The notes under the pieces were generated by a model. It worked only from the letters and a program-made list of their open reading frames with translations, made no database searches and was not told where the DNA came from. Position numbers and translations under genes: made by a program. Below are positions 35,343-42,544 of a stretch of 64,000 nt of DNA, piece by piece. Within the stretch, counting starts at the first letter, position 1. The number at the start of each line of letters is the position of its first letter. Source of the stretch: Mycobacteriales bacterium (lineage in GTDB: Bacteria > Actinomycetota > Actinomycetes > Mycobacteriales > SCTD01); contig JBBDWV010000016.1 in NCBI GenBank assembly GCA_040902655.1, positions 1-64,000 on the forward strand. The letters are read 5' to 3'.

Positions 35343-36575
35343 GTGGGAGGCGATCAGCACCGGCCCGGCTTCCGGACCGTGCTGGCGCAGCCGCAGTTCC
35401 GCCGCCTGTGGACGGCGCGGACGGTGAGCCAGTCGGGCGACGTGTTCAGCTTTGTCGCGCTCGCGATCCTCATCTACCGGCTGACCGGCTCAGGCCTGGG
35501 CGTGGCCGGCGTCGTCGTGGCCGAGATCCTGCCGGTGCTGCTCCTGGCACCGGTCGCCGGCGTGGTCGTGGACCGGCTCCCCCGCATCCGCGTCATGGTG
35601 GCCGCCGATCTGGTGCGGGCCGCGTTCGCGATCGTGCTCGCCGCGTGGCACGACGAGCCGCTGGTGGTGTACGCGGTGGCGTTCGGTCTGTCGGCGGGCG
35701 CCGTCTTCTTCAATCCCGCGGCCCATTCGGTGCTGCCGTCGATCGTGCGCGAGCACGAGATCGTCGCGGCCAACAGTGCGACCTGGACGGCTGCGGTGCT
35801 GTCGCAGGTCGTGCTCGCGCCCGTGTCCGGTGGGCTGGTGGCCCTGGTCGGGCCGGCTTGGGCGTTCGCGCTCAACGCCGCGAGCTTCCTCGTCTCGGCG
35901 CTGGTCCTGCGCGGCCTGCGGCTGATCGAGCCGCCCGGCGACGTCGGCCGGCGGCGGTTGCTCGCCGAGGCGAAGGAGGGCGTTCTCCTGGTAGCCGGGG
36001 ACCGCCTGCTGCGGGCGCTGGCGATCGGGCAGCTGCTCGCCGCGCTGTCGGCCGGAGCGACCAGCGCGCTGCTCGTCGTGCTGGCCGCCGAGCAGTTGCG
36101 TGCTCCGGCGGATGCCTACGGGCTGCTCGTCGGAGCCATCGGTCTGGGCGCCGCACTCGGGCCGGCGTTGCTGCTGCGCCTGATTCCCGACCCCCGCCGA
36201 CCGCTGTTCGTCTTCGGTCCGTACGTGGTCAGAGGCGCGGTCGACCTCGTGCTGGCCTCCGTGCGCAATCTCCCGGCCGCGGCCGGCGCACTCGCGGTCT
36301 ACGGCGTCGCGACCTCGACCGGCGGGGTGACGTTCAACAGCCTGCTGCAGTCCCACGTCACCGACCGCACCCGCGGGCGGGTGTTCTCGCTGATGGACCT
36401 GCTGTGGCAGACCGGGCGGCTGGCCAGCCTCGGCATCGGTGGCCTGCTCGCCGATACCGTCGGCATCCGCGCCGTCTACTACCTCGGCGGCGTCCTGCTG
36501 CTCGTCGCGGCCGCCGTCGGCTTCGCCGCCACCCGCCGGCCGGGCTCCCGCAACGCCGTGCCGCGGCAAGCATGA
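35343..36575 (+). CDS. MFS transporter
   Basis: This 410-residue membrane protein of the MFS_3/enterobactin-exporter-like type has about ten to twelve hydrophobic segments. The first helix contains FSFVALAILIYRLTGSGLGVAGVVVAEILPVLLLAPVAGVVVDRLPR, where the loop VVDRLPRIRVM is the MFS signature between helices 2 and 3. The middle loop (RGLRLIEPPGDVGRRRLL) separates two six-helix halves. It is probably an exporter of a small compound or drug; the substrate is unknown. The GTG start after a GGGAGG is preferred; the frame opens 36 codons earlier with unsuitable Ser/Arg-rich sequence. Confidence 0.88.
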   Translation: MGGDQHRPGFRTVLAQPQFRRLWTARTVSQSGDVFSFVALAILIYRLTGSGLGVAGVVVAEILPVLLLAPVAGVVVDRLPRIRVMVAADLVRAAFAIVLAAWHDEPLVVYAVAFGLSAGAVFFNPAAHSVLPSIVREHEIVAANSATWTAAVLSQVVLAPVSGGLVALVGPAWAFALNAASFLVSALVLRGLRLIEPPGDVGRRRLLAEAKEGVLLVAGDRLLRALAIGQLLAALSAGATSALLVVLAAEQLRAPADAYGLLVGAIGLGAALGPALLLRLIPDPRRPLFVFGPYVVRGAVDLVLASVRNLPAAAGALAVYGVATSTGGVTFNSLLQSHVTDRTRGRVFSLMDLLWQTGRLASLGIGGLLADTVGIRAVYYLGGVLLLVAAAVGFAATRRPGSRNAVPRQA

Positions 36576-36587
36576 CGGCCGATCCCG

Positions 36588-36866
36588 CTACCGCCCGGCG
36601 GTGTTGCGCGGCTGCGGGCCGTAGTTCTTGTCCAGGACCGCGACCGCGATGAGGACGAACGTCACGGCGCGCACCAGGTACACCCACGTCCGCGCCTCGG
36701 ACTCCGGGTCGAGCACGGACAGCAACACCCGGTTCAGGGCGAACACCGCGAAGGCGAGCGAGAAGGCCATGAACAACCGGTCCCGCGTCGTGCGCCAGTA
36801 CTTCCAGAAGAAGACCGCGACGCCCAGCGAGGCCAGCATCGTGGCGCCCTGGATGAAGTCGTTCAC
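36588..36866 (-). CDS. DUF5985 membrane protein, second copy
   Basis: This 92-residue protein has three hydrophobic helices: DFIQGATMLASLGVAVFFWKYW, LFMAFSLAFAVFALNRVLLSVL and WVYLVRAVTFVLIAVAVLDKNY, with the TRDRLF turn between the first two. That is the DUF5985 pattern (function unknown). The GTG start overlaps the stop of a related gene by 4 bp, and that gene overlaps a winged-helix gene, giving a three-gene unit. The end of the MFS gene is 13 bp away on the other strand. Confidence 0.7.
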   Translation of the reverse strand: MNDFIQGATMLASLGVAVFFWKYWRTTRDRLFMAFSLAFAVFALNRVLLSVLDPESEARTWVYLVRAVTFVLIAVAVLDKNYGPQPRNTAGR

Positions 36867-37126
36867 CGGGACTCCCAGATCAGGCCGAACAGCAGGATGG
36901 AGACGCCCACCAGGCCGGAGGCGTCCCGGAGCAGGGACAGGTCCAAATCCTGCAGGACCTGGCGGTCCACGAGCAGGAGCACGTTGTTCACCGCCAGGGC
37001 GCTGAAGCACAGGCCGGCCCACAGCAGCAACCGGACCCGCCCTGCCAGGTAGCTCCGCACGAGGAGAACGGCGCACAGCAGGCTGGTGGCCGCACACAGC
37101 GTGTAGGCGACGACGGCGCCGCTCAT
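36863..37126 (-). CDS. DUF5985 membrane protein, first copy
   Basis: This 87-residue protein is similar in layout to its downstream neighbour: VAYTLCAATSLLCAVLLVRSYL, VRLLLWAGLCFSALAVNNVLLLVD and SGLVGVSILLFGLIWESR. The two probably form a heteromeric membrane pair derived from duplication. The ATG overlaps the stop of the winged-helix gene, so the three products are coupled. No function is known. Confidence 0.65.
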   Translation of the reverse strand: MSGAVVAYTLCAATSLLCAVLLVRSYLAGRVRLLLWAGLCFSALAVNNVLLLVDRQVLQDLDLSLLRDASGLVGVSILLFGLIWESR

Positions 37127-37587
37127 GAATCCCTGTCCTTCCGGAAGCGGAACGCGTCGGCGAACCGCGCCACCGGGTCCTCCTTCGAGGAGTACACGTG
37201 CCGGGTGACCGACACGCGGCGGCGCGCATAGCACTCGGCCACCGCCGCAAGGGACTGCCGCAGCCTCTCATCGAGCGGTGCGAACCGGTAGCCGTTCTCG
37301 GCCGCCTGCAGGATGCCGCGGCCGACCAGCGCATCGAGCCACGGCGTGATCGACGGCTCGGGAAGGTAGGACTCCCGGGCGAGATCGGCAGCCGTGCGGA
37401 CCACACCGCCCGCTTCGTGCACGAGCAGCAGGACCTCCAGCTGGGCCACCGTGAAGATGTACTCGTCGAGGAACGCCACGACGTCGGGCGGCAGGGGTGC
37501 CGGCGAGGTCAACGGCCCGCCCCCGCCACCCGCACGCACCGGCAGGGCAGCGGGCGACACGCTCCCTCGGCGAGGGACGATGAACAC
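37123..37587 (-). CDS. Winged-helix-like protein linked to DUF5985 genes
   Basis: This 154-residue protein has a central region VVAFLDEYIFTVAQLEVLLLVHEAGGVVRTAADLARESYLPEPSITPWLDALVGRGILQAAENGYRFAPL that fits a winged helix-turn-helix (recognition helix PSITPWLDALVGRG, then a beta wing). The C-terminus is basic (SKEDPVARFADAFRFRKD). It is likely a transcription regulator or cytoplasmic partner of the two small membrane proteins encoded after it, with which it is co-translated. Family not named. Confidence 0.65.
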   Translation of the reverse strand: MFIVPRRGSVSPAALPVRAGGGGGPLTSPAPLPPDVVAFLDEYIFTVAQLEVLLLVHEAGGVVRTAADLARESYLPEPSITPWLDALVGRGILQAAENGYRFAPLDERLRQSLAAVAECYARRRVSVTRHVYSSKEDPVARFADAFRFRKDRDS

Positions 37588-37661
37588 ATGCAGCGCATCA
37601 TGCCGCCTCGCTCCGGCCGGCGCCCCCCGCCCCCTCTGGGGACGGGGACGGTAGGCAGGGG

Positions 37662-39119
37662 TTACGCGGTGCGGGCGGCACGCGGACGGCCGGCGCCGCC
37701 GCCGCTCGGCGCACCGGAGCGGCCGGTGTAGCGCCGGCGGTCGCCCTGCGGGCGCGGGACGTACGGCGCGCGCGGCGTGACCTCGATCGGCTCCCCGGAC
37801 TCGGCCAGCTCGCGCACGGCCGGGTGGCCGGCCACGACGGTGACGGCGCTTGCCTGGACCCCCGCGCGCTCGCGCATGCGCTGGTGGTCACGCACCTGGT
37901 CGCTGGTCACCATCGACAGCACCGTGCCGCTGGCGCCGGCACGGGCGGTGCGGCCGGAGCGGTGCAGGTAGTCCTTGTGGTCCGCCGGCGGGTCGTAGTG
38001 CACGACCAGGTCGACGGCGTCGACGTGGATCCCCCGGGCGGCGACGTCGGTCGCCACCAGCACCCGGGCGTGGCCGCTGGTGAAGTTCTCCAGCGCCCGC
38101 TTGCGGGCCTGCTGGGTGAGGTTGCCGTGGATCGCCGCGGCCTGGACGCCGACCTTGCGCATCTGCAGGGCCAGCCGGTCCGCGCCGTGCTTGGTGCGTA
38201 CGAAGAACAGCGTGCGGCCGGGGCGGGCGGCGATCTCGGCGGCGATGTCGACCTTCGCGTCGCCCTGCACGGCGTAGACGCGGTGATCCATCGTGGTCAC
38301 GGTGCTGTCGGCGGAGGCGACGGCATGGACGGCCGGATCGACGAGGTACTGCCGCACCAGCTTGTCGACGCCACGGTCCAGCGTTGCGGAGAACAGCAGC
38401 CGCTGTGTGCCGTCCGCCGTCATGTCGAGCAGCTTGGTGACCGCAGGCATGAAGCCGAGGTCCGCCATGTGATCTGCCTCGTCGAGGACGGTGACCTGCA
38501 GCCTCTCGAGCGTGCACTCACGCTGCTCGATGAGGTCCTGCAGCCGGCCCGGGGTGGCGACGACGACGTCGACGCCGCGGCGCAGCTGGTCGATCTGCCG
38601 GCCCATCGAGGCGCCGCCGTAGACCGTCGTCATCTTGAGGTCGAGCGCCTGCGCCAGCGGGGCCAGGGCGTCGTGCACCTGCTGGGCGAGCTCGCGGGTC
38701 GGTACGAGGACCAGGCCGCGGGGGGTGCCGCGCAGCCGCTCGCCGCCGACGAGGCGGGCCAGCAGCGGGAGGCCGAACGCCAGCGTCTTGCCGGAGCCGG
38801 TGGCGCCGCGGCCGAGCACGTCGCGGCCCGCGAGCGCGTCGGGAATGGCGCGGGTCTGGATGGCGAAGGGCGCCTCCATCCCGCGACGGGCCAGCGCGAT
38901 GACGAGCCGCTCGGGCAGGCCGAGCGCAGCAAAGGTGGTGGGCAGATCGGGGGTGGCGGCCGCGGCGTCGGCAGCGGCGTCGAGCGCGAGCTCCAGGTCG
39001 GACCTGACGGGAGCCGGCGCCGGGCGGCTGGAGCCGGAGCGGCGGGGGCCGCGGCTGTTGCGGCCGGCGGAGGCGCCGCGGCTGGAGGAGGAACGGGACG
39101 GGGTGGGACGGCCTGACAT
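37662..39119 (-). CDS. DEAD-box RNA helicase
   Basis: This is a 485-residue ATP-dependent RNA helicase. After a Ser/Arg/Gly-rich N-terminal 60 residues come the Q motif (FAALGLPERLVIALARRGMEAPFAIQTRAIPDALAGRD), Walker A GATGSGKT, PTRELAQQ, DEAD box VLDEADHMADLGF, SATL, the RILVATDVAARGIHVDAVD-type region and motif VI HRSGRTARAG. A C-terminal basic tail (RPQGDRRRYTGRSG) may bind RNA. Likely involved in RNA remodelling, for example cold adaptation or ribosome assembly. It has a 227-bp leader between its start and hemW's stop. The start MSGRPTPSRSS is preferred to an ATG 74 codons upstream. Confidence 0.93.
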   Translation of the reverse strand: MSGRPTPSRSSSSRGASAGRNSRGPRRSGSSRPAPAPVRSDLELALDAAADAAAATPDLPTTFAALGLPERLVIALARRGMEAPFAIQTRAIPDALAGRDVLGRGATGSGKTLAFGLPLLARLVGGERLRGTPRGLVLVPTRELAQQVHDALAPLAQALDLKMTTVYGGASMGRQIDQLRRGVDVVVATPGRLQDLIEQRECTLERLQVTVLDEADHMADLGFMPAVTKLLDMTADGTQRLLFSATLDRGVDKLVRQYLVDPAVHAVASADSTVTTMDHRVYAVQGDAKVDIAAEIAARPGRTLFFVRTKHGADRLALQMRKVGVQAAAIHGNLTQQARKRALENFTSGHARVLVATDVAARGIHVDAVDLVVHYDPPADHKDYLHRSGRTARAGASGTVLSMVTSDQVRDHQRMRERAGVQASAVTVVAGHPAVRELAESGEPIEVTPRAPYVPRPQGDRRRYTGRSGAPSGGGAGRPRAARTA

Positions 39120-39346
39120 GAAGGAGGAACTCCGTTGCTGTGTGTCGAGGGCCGCGACGGTTGAGGCGCGCGGCGACAGGCCCGACGAGCGGGACGGAGC
39201 AAGGCGACCAAGCGATGCGACCAGCGGGCGAGTGCACCCGCGCAGGTGACGGTCGGACCGGTTGGTCGAACGTCTGTAGTGGTCACAACCTACCGGCTGC
39301 ACCGCACATTCCCCCGCGGCCGCTCCGGTGACCTCCGCCACCCGCG
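39120..39346 (-). promoter_or_regulatory. 227-bp leader upstream of the DEAD-box helicase
   Basis: The gap between the hemW stop and the helicase ATG holds no gene. Helicase genes of this kind often have long structured 5' leaders under cold or autoregulatory control. I see no clear hairpin beyond general GC-rich folding, so this is a location to test rather than an identified element. Confidence 0.3.
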
Positions 39347-40540
39347 TCAGTCGACGAGGTCGCGCACGACAGCGTCAGCCAGCAGCCGCCCCCGCAGCGT
39401 CAGCACCGCGCGGTCACCCTGCAGCTCGAGCAGGCCGCCCTCCGCATGCCGCTGTGCCGCCTCGCGCCCGGCCGGGTGCAGGAGTGCCAGCGGCAGTCCC
39501 TCCCGCAGCCGCAGCTCCAGCAGGATCCGCTCCACCCGCACATCCTGCCCGGTCAGCACCTCGCGACCCGCGCCCGGGGACGCACCCGCCTCCAGCCGCT
39601 GCGCGTACGCCGCCGGGTGCTTGACGTTCCACCACCGCACCCCGCCGACGTGGCTGTGCGCGCCGGGGCCGATCCCCCACCAGTCGCCGCCCCGCCAGTA
39701 GCCGAGGTTGTGCCGGCACGGATCCCCCCAGTTGCTGACCTCGTACCAGCCCAACGGTGCCAGCACCTGCTCGGCGATCAGGTAGCGGTCGGCCAGGACG
39801 TCGTCCTCGGGTGCCGGCAGCAGCCCCCTCGCCACCTGCCGGCCGAGCCGGGTGCCGTCCTCGACGATGAGCGCGTACGCCGAGACGTGCGTGGGTGCGG
39901 CAGCCGACACGGCGTCCAGCGAGGCGCGCCAGTCGTCGTCGCTCTCCCCCGGTGTGCCGTAGATCAGGTCGAGGCTGACCTGCTCGAAGCCGGCCGAGAA
40001 CGCCTCCTTCGCGGCCGCCTGCGCCCGACCCGAGGTGTGCGTGCGGTCCAGGACCCGCAGCACCGAGGACACCGCCGACTGCATGCCGAGGCTCACCCGC
40101 GTGAAGCCGCCCGCCCGCAGCGCGGCGAGGTAGCGCTCGTCGACCGAGTCGGGATTGGCCTCGGTCGTGACCTCGGCGCCCGGCGCAAGACCGAAGATGT
40201 CCCGGACCGCGCGCAGCAGCCGCACCAGATCCTCCGCCGGCAGGAGCGTCGGCGTGCCGCCACCGACGAAGACGGTGTCGACCACGGGCACGGCGTCACC
40301 GAGCACGGAGCGGGCGAGGCGCAGCTCGGCGATCGCCGCGTCGGCGTAACCGTCCTGCAGCCCGCCACCACCGAGCTCGGACCCGACGTAGGTGTTGAAA
40401 TCGCAGTAGCCGCAGCGGGACGCACAGAACGGCACGTGCAGGTAGAGACCGAACGGCCGGGTGCCGAGACCGGCAAGTGCCGGCCCGGGCAGCGCGCCCG
40501 AGGTGGGAACGGGCATCCCGGTGGGCAGGGCGCTGGGCAC
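39347..40540 (-). CDS. hemW: HemW heme chaperone (radical SAM, coproporphyrinogen oxidase-like)
   Basis: This 397-residue radical SAM protein was formerly called HemN-like and probably inserts heme into respiratory proteins. The cluster motif is CASRCGYCDFNTYVG (CxxxCxxC) after FGLYLHVPFC. It contains VFVGGGTPTLL, TTEANPDSV, QVSLDLIYGTPGESDDDWRASLDAVS and a C-terminal HemN domain (GAHSHVGGVRWWNVKHPAAYAQRL). HemW-type members lack the CNGN-type N-terminal residues of true HemN. I use GTG (VPSALP), matching actinobacterial starts; an ATG six codons upstream is possible. In relatives it commonly lies between hrcA and lepA, and here it is separated from hrcA by the island. Confidence 0.92.
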   Translation of the reverse strand: MPSALPTGMPVPTSGALPGPALAGLGTRPFGLYLHVPFCASRCGYCDFNTYVGSELGGGGLQDGYADAAIAELRLARSVLGDAVPVVDTVFVGGGTPTLLPAEDLVRLLRAVRDIFGLAPGAEVTTEANPDSVDERYLAALRAGGFTRVSLGMQSAVSSVLRVLDRTHTSGRAQAAAKEAFSAGFEQVSLDLIYGTPGESDDDWRASLDAVSAAAPTHVSAYALIVEDGTRLGRQVARGLLPAPEDDVLADRYLIAEQVLAPLGWYEVSNWGDPCRHNLGYWRGGDWWGIGPGAHSHVGGVRWWNVKHPAAYAQRLEAGASPGAGREVLTGQDVRVERILLELRLREGLPLALLHPAGREAAQRHAEGGLLELQGDRAVLTLRGRLLADAVVRDLVD

Positions 40541-40600
40541 CCAACCAGTCTGCGGCACCGGCCGACGGTCGCCAGCCGCGTGCGGTTAGCGTCCGGCCAC

Positions 40601-41209
40601 ATGGAGATCGTGCTCGTCCGCCATGCCCTGCCGGTCCGCGTCGACGCGACGGACGACGGCGGCCCAGCCGATCCGGAGCTGTCCGCCCGCGGCCACGAGC
40701 AGGCGGTACGGGTCGTGCAGGCGCTGGCCGGTGACGACGTCACCGCGCTCTACACCTCGCCGTCCCGGCGCGCGCGGGAGACGGCGGCACCGCTCGAGCA
40801 GGCGCTGCGGTTGACCGCGACCGTGGAGGAGGGGCTGGCCGAGTTCGACGCCAAGGACAGCTCCTACGTCCCCGTCGAGGAGCTCAAGGCCGCGGGTGAC
40901 CCCCGTTGGGAGGCGCTGGTGCACGGCGACCTCTACAGCCACGACGTCGACCCCGTCGCGTTCCGCGCCCATGTCGTCGGCGCTGTCGAGCGCATCGTCG
41001 CGAGGCACCCCGGTGGGCGGGCGGTGCTGTTCAGCCACGCGGGCGCCATCAACGCCGCGGCCGGGCAGGTGCTGGGGCAGGAGCGGACGATCTGGTTCCC
41101 GCCGGCGTACTGCTCGATCACCCGGATCGGTGCCGCCCGCGACGGCCGGCGGGGCATCATCAGCCTGAACGAGACCGGCCACGTGCGGGACCTGCTGGCA
41201 ACGGGGTAG
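40601..41209 (+). CDS. Histidine phosphatase family protein
   Basis: This 202-residue phosphoglycerate-mutase-like phosphatase has the catalytic VRHALP (His 8) in MEIVLVRHALPV, the second core Arg in SPSRRARETAAPLEQALRL, and the C-terminal His in AVLFSHAGAINAAAG. The active site acid Glu is in VEEGLAEFD. Substrate unknown. ATG start at MEIVLV. Divergent from hemW (60-bp gap) and in line with the PIG-L gene 10 bp downstream. Confidence 0.88.
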   Translation: MEIVLVRHALPVRVDATDDGGPADPELSARGHEQAVRVVQALAGDDVTALYTSPSRRARETAAPLEQALRLTATVEEGLAEFDAKDSSYVPVEELKAAGDPRWEALVHGDLYSHDVDPVAFRAHVVGAVERIVARHPGGRAVLFSHAGAINAAAGQVLGQERTIWFPPAYCSITRIGAARDGRRGIISLNETGHVRDLLATG

Positions 41210-41219
41210 GTGCGGTGCC

Positions 41220-41921
41220 ATGGACATCCCGAGCCGCGCCGTCGTGGTCGGCGCTCATCCGGACGACGCCGACTTCGGTGCCGGCGGGCTCCTCGCGCTC
41301 TGGGCCGGCCAGGGCTGTGACATCACGGTGGTCTGCGTCACGGACGGCGACGGCGGCGGCTTCGACGCCACCGTCCCGCGCGAGCAGGTGCCGCGAATCC
41401 GGCGGGCGGAGCAGCAGGCCGCCGCGGACATCCTCGGTGCGACGCGGTGCGTCTTCCTCGGCCGGCCGGACGGCTTCGTGGCGGCCGACCGCGACCTGCG
41501 ACGCGAGCTGACCAGGGTGCTGCGCACGGTGCGCCCGGAGGCGGTCGTCACGCACGCGCCCGAGCGCAACTACCGCTTCGTGTTCATGTACCACCCGGAC
41601 CATCTCGCCACCGGTGCAGCGACGCTGGCCGCCGTCTATCCGGACGCACGCAACGCCTTCGCCTTCCCCGAGCTGGATCTGCCGCCCTGGGAGGTCGCTC
41701 GGGTGTGGCTCTTCGGCGGCCCGGAGGACGACACGGCGGTCGACGTCACCGACGTGTTCGAGAGCAAGGTCAAGGCCTGCAGCGCGCACGACAGCCAGAC
41801 CCCGATGCTCGATCGCCCGGTCGAGGCCGAGCTGCGTGACCAGCTGCTGCGGACGGCGGGTGAACACGGGCTGCCGGACGGCCGGCTGGCGGAGGCCTAC
41901 CGCGTCGTCGACACCGCCTAA
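41220..41921 (+). CDS. PIG-L/LmbE family deacetylase
   Basis: This 233-residue zinc-dependent deacetylase has AHPDDADFGAGG (residues 12-23) with the metal ligands, and HPDHLATGAAT near residue 125, the second His. Family members remove N-acetyl groups from GlcNAc-type sugars; in actinobacteria MshB and Mca belong here, but this protein is shorter than MshB and is better seen as a general PIG-L deacetylase. The C-terminal part (SRARSKVKACSAHDSQTPMLDRPVEAELRDQLL-like, with AHDSQ) follows family usage. It begins 10 bp after the phosphatase gene; the stop overlaps the convergent DJ-1 gene end by 4 bp. Confidence 0.88.
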   Translation: MDIPSRAVVVGAHPDDADFGAGGLLALWAGQGCDITVVCVTDGDGGGFDATVPREQVPRIRRAEQQAAADILGATRCVFLGRPDGFVAADRDLRRELTRVLRTVRPEAVVTHAPERNYRFVFMYHPDHLATGAATLAAVYPDARNAFAFPELDLPPWEVARVWLFGGPEDDTAVDVTDVFESKVKACSAHDSQTPMLDRPVEAELRDQLLRTAGEHGLPDGRLAEAYRVVDTA

Positions 41922-42544
41922 TCCTTCGGCGGGACGAGCGAGCGCACCAGGTCCACGACCTGCTGCGGCGCCGTGTCCGGGCTCCCGGCGGCGTACGGCG
42001 GTGCCGGGTCGTACTCGAGGATCAGCTGCACCGCCTGGGCGATCACATCGCCGCGGAGCCGGCCCGCCAGCGCCAGCGCCATGTCGAGGCCGGCACTGAC
42101 GCCGGCGCACGTGACGTACCGGCCGTCCACGACCACACGCTCCCGCACGGCGACGGCCCCGAGGCGCGCGAGTTCGTCGAGCTCCAGCCAGTGGGTGGTC
42201 GCCCGCCTGCCGTCGAGCAGGCCGGCGCCGGCCAGGAGCAGGCTGCCGGTGCACACCGACGTCGTCCAGCTGCTGGTCCGGTCCGCCGTGCGCAGCCAGT
42301 CGCGCAGCACGTCGTCGTGCATCGCCTCGTCGACCCGTCCTCCCGGCACGAGGACGACCTCCGGCGAGGCGATGTCGTCCAGCGCGACGTCGGCGCACAG
42401 CCCGAGCCCCTGGTCGGTGCGCTTGAGACCGGGCACGCTGGCGGCGAAGACGACGGACGTGTCCGGCAGGCGGCACAGCACCTCGTACGGCCCGATCGCG
42501 TCCAGCGCGGTGATGCCGTCGAAGAGCACGATCGCGACCTTCAC
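41918..42544 (-). CDS. DJ-1/PfpI family protein
   Basis: This 208-residue class I glutamine-amidotransferase-like protein has the nucleophile elbow SVCTGSLLLAGAGLL with Cys, VVLVPGGRVDEAM upstream, and TTHWLELDELARLG. This layout is that of the isonitrile-hydratase/AraC-partner branch of DJ-1/PfpI proteins; the reaction here is unknown. The GTG start overlaps the S9 peptidase stop by 4 bp, so translation is linked. Confidence 0.88.
   Translation of the reverse strand: MKVAIVLFDGITALDAIGPYEVLCRLPDTSVVFAASVPGLKRTDQGLGLCADVALDDIASPEVVLVPGGRVDEAMHDDVLRDWLRTADRTSSWTTSVCTGSLLLAGAGLLDGRRATTHWLELDELARLGAVAVRERVVVDGRYVTCAGVSAGLDMALALAGRLRGDVIAQAVQLILEYDPAPPYAAGSPDTAPQQVVDLVRSLVPPKD

Noticed and set aside
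39446-41209. A 587-codon plus-strand frame overlapping hemW
   Set aside because: Only codons from 40601 encode the phosphatase; the rest is antisense to hemW.
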